The position numbers were made by a program, and so were the translations under genes. Shown piece by piece: positions 62,567 through 64,000 of a stretch of 64,000 nucleotides of DNA. The notes under the pieces are model-generated. The model worked only from the letters and a program-made list of their open reading frames with translations. It did not search any database and had not been told where the DNA came from. The stretch comes from DASPHG01 sp963748315 (GTDB taxonomy: Bacteria; Actinomycetota; Thermoleophilia; Solirubrobacterales; Thermoleophilaceae): assembly GCA_963748315.1 (NCBI GenBank), contig CAVVIK010000005.1:372001-436000 (forward strand), in the 5' to 3' direction. The first letter of the stretch is position 1. Each line of letters starts with the position of its first letter.

Positions 62567-63600
62567 CATCGTCGCGGTCGAGCCGTCGAGCGAGCAGCCG
62601 CCCGAGGGCGCGATCGTGACGGTGAGCCCGGTCGGAGCATCGCCGTTGTCGCGGGACGTCGCCGTGCCGAGACGAAGTCCGACCGTCGTCGGCAGGACAT
62701 CGGCCTCGTAGTCGATGTGCTGGGCGTTGGACCGGTCATCCTGTTGTTCGCCCGACGAAGATCTGCGGCCGACGGGTGATCGTGTGGGCCGTCGTCACCG
62801 CGGTCGTCGGTGACGTCGAGAGCCGGTGGTCGCGCGTCCCGATCCGGGTCTGGCGCCGCCGACGGCGTGGAGCGGGCCGCGTCGACGAAGAAGACCCGGT
62901 GCCGTCCGACCCAGTGACGTCCGTCTGGGCGAGCGGGTGGTGGCCACCGCCGGCCGTGTTCTGCGCCTGAGCCGGTCGGCCCCAGCAGTCGTTCACACCC
63001 CGATCGAGGGCGCGCGAGCCGAGCTTCGGGCGCGGTCTTCAGCCGCCGCGGGACGCCCCGTGCCGGTAGTCGGCGCGGAGAGCGCATTGCGTGCTGACTG
63101 CGTCCTCGACCTGCGAAGTTCCGCCCGTGAGCGGTGAGCCGCCGGCTGGGACGTCGGTCACGCGCGCGCCGTCGCCCGTGGTGGCCAGGGCTCGTTGTCG
63201 TTGGTCGGCGAGGCCCCAGGTCACGCTCGTGACATCGCTGCCCGGACGTGCGTCGTCGCCGGTGATACGTGAAGCCCCCCGCGCCGACCCGCGGGAATCG
63301 TGGTTCGCCGCGCCGTCGTTGTTGATCGTCCAGATGCCCACCGCCGTGGTCGGCGTCCACCCCGAGCGCGTCGTCGAGCTTGGTGTCGTCCACCTGTGCG
63401 TCGGGACCGAGATCTGCGGGACCGCGCAGAGCGCTCGCGACCCACTCGGGTTGTTGACCGTGACCTTGTAGCCTCGGCAGGCTTGGTCAGGTACGACGTC
63501 CGTCTTGTCACCGTCGCCGTGGCGTTGAATCCGAGTTGGCAGCAGAGGGCAGCGCCACCGGCCAGCATCGAGGCCTCACGTCGAGTGCCATGGCGAGGCG
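62567..63600 (-). pseudogene. N-terminal part of the same surface protein, heavily frameshifted
   Basis: Short stretches of plausible protein appear in all three minus frames: a hydrophobic start region (LAGGAALCCQLGFNATATVT), KVTVNNPSGSR, DDTKLDDALGVDA, ITGDDARPGSDVTSVTW and a segment near 62960-63000. No frame continues for more than about 60 residues. I cannot reconstruct one reading frame. This looks like either an eroded gene or very poor sequence; the density of breaks is greater than elsewhere in the window. Confidence 0.45.
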
Positions 63601-63711
63601 GCGAGTCCGGGCGAGAGTGAGTGAGCGAGAGAAGTTCAAAGGAGTCCTTTCAAGCGAGTCAGGTCTAGGTTCAGGTTCGGGCTTTCGGAGGGCACCCACA
63701 AGAGGCCATCT

Positions 63712-63752
63712 GGGTGAAGATCGTTCAGCCGCGCTGAACACTTCGTTCACCC
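63712..63752. other. Nested inverted repeat between the two surface-protein paralogs
   Basis: Outer arms GGGTGAA/TTCACCC (63712-63718 and 63746-63752) enclose a perfect GTTCAGC-CGC-GCTGAAC hairpin (63723-63739). No T-tract follows. It lies in the 235-base interval between the paralogs, which holds no gene that I can see. It may help terminate transcription or mark a regulatory site. Confidence 0.45.
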
Positions 63753-63789
63753 AAAAAGCAGGGGCGACGCGAATCCTTCGCGCCGCCCC
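63753..63789 (-). terminator. Rho-independent terminator of the right-edge paralog
   Basis: GGGGCG-a-CGCGAA/TTCGCG-c-CGCCCC, a 12-bp stem with one mismatch. On the minus strand it is followed by TGCTTTTTG, 46 bases after the paralog's stop. Confidence 0.75.
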
Positions 63790-63834
63790 CGTCGCACGAC
63801 CTGACTCGTGCGGTCTAGCCGGCCTCGGCCCGTC

Positions 63835-64000
63835 CTAGGTCTTCAGCCGGTAAGTCTTCTTGTCGGCGACCGTGCCGTCCTCGGAGACGACCGTGGTCTT
63901 GATGACCAGCTTGGCCTTATTGGCCTTCCTGATCGCCTTCTTCTGCTTCTTGGTCAGCTTCAGCTTGACGACGCCGAGCTCGCCCTCAGCAAGGGAGAGG
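63835..64000 (-). CDS. C-terminal end of a second surface-protein paralog (runs off the right edge)
   Basis: The minus frame ends at TAG 63835-63837 and reads LSLAEGELGVVKLKLTKKQ, then KAIRKANKAKLVIKTTVVSEDG and a terminal KKTYRLKT. It aligns closely with the C-terminus of the gene at 60486 (LSLAAGEFGVIKLKKLTRKQ...KAIKKAQKSKLVVKTT...KKKYRLKLKKG). The two are tandem paralogs sharing a Lys-rich C-terminal domain that may bind the wall or anionic glycans (inference). Confidence 0.75.
   Translation of the reverse strand, partial: LSLAEGELGVVKLKLTKKQKKAIRKANKAKLVIKTTVVSEDGTVADKKTYRLKT

Noticed and set aside
1..64000. tRNA, rRNA, CRISPR arrays, insertion sequences, integrases, prophage genes
   Set aside because: I looked for cloverleaf-like segments, regular spaced repeats, transposase motifs and phage genes and found none that I could support.

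Overview
This window is a GC-rich, gene-dense bacterial chromosome segment. It most likely comes from the Actinomycetota, probably the class Thermoleophilia. The evidence is an actinobacterial integration host factor (mIHF) gene beside gmk and rpoZ, a GatD amidotransferase, a DUF3052 protein, LL-diaminopimelate aminotransferase (DapL), and a long collinear block of housekeeping genes in actinobacterial order. I see no rRNA, tRNA, CRISPR array, prophage or insertion sequence.

Layout, left to right. 1-8.5 kb: end of gatD, two extended SDR enzymes, OsmC, dut, hflX, a phytoene-desaturase-like flavoprotein and a DUF3556-like membrane protein. 8.5-23.5 kb: mostly minus strand, with GNAT, DUF429, dapL-dapF, miaB-miaA, rny, recA-recX, an LVIVD-type secreted protein, a Tat-exported flavoprotein (plus strand), cinA-thpR and a RodZ-like protein. 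23.5-32 kb: ftsK, a DEDDh/GIY-YIG nuclease, a two-component system, an X-Pro peptidase-like secreted hydrolase and DUF554. 32-51 kb: the core information block, read right to left as rimP-nusA-infB-DUF503-rbfA-nrnA-truB-ribF, then rpsO-peroxiredoxin-GGDEF/HD-GYP-pnp-M16-dapB, then dapA-rnj. 51-58.5 kb: dtd, a YbjN-like protein, an SGNH/RTX protein, coaBC, rpoZ, gmk, mihF, pyrD and pyrK. 58.6-64 kb: a cell-surface region with an LPXTG protein, a two-repeat secreted protein and two tandem paralogs of a YDG/MBG-repeat surface protein. The first paralog is riddled with frameshifts and the second runs off the right edge.

The genes are tightly packed, and most neighbours overlap by the four bases NTGA, so the stop of one gene is shared with the start of the next. 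All four NTG codons occur in that role. Five genes (miaA, recX, thpR, truB, pyrD) appear to start at CTG inside CTGA. Several operon heads have a TANNNT -10 element seven or eight bases before the start codon, which suggests leaderless mRNAs.

Many conserved genes carry single-base frameshifts, nearly all a net extra base (rnj, infB, gmk, rbfA and others). Because several are essential, I read these as sequence errors rather than pseudogenes. The most interesting biology is the CTG-start pattern, a DapF with both catalytic cysteines replaced by serine, the overlapping divergent hflX/SDR promoters, a terminator in the rimP-nusA-infB leader, a NusA with an added Cys3His motif where ylxR is missing, and a c-di-GMP GGDEF/HD-GYP protein between rpsO and pnp. 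I do not see a clearly new defence or mobile system.
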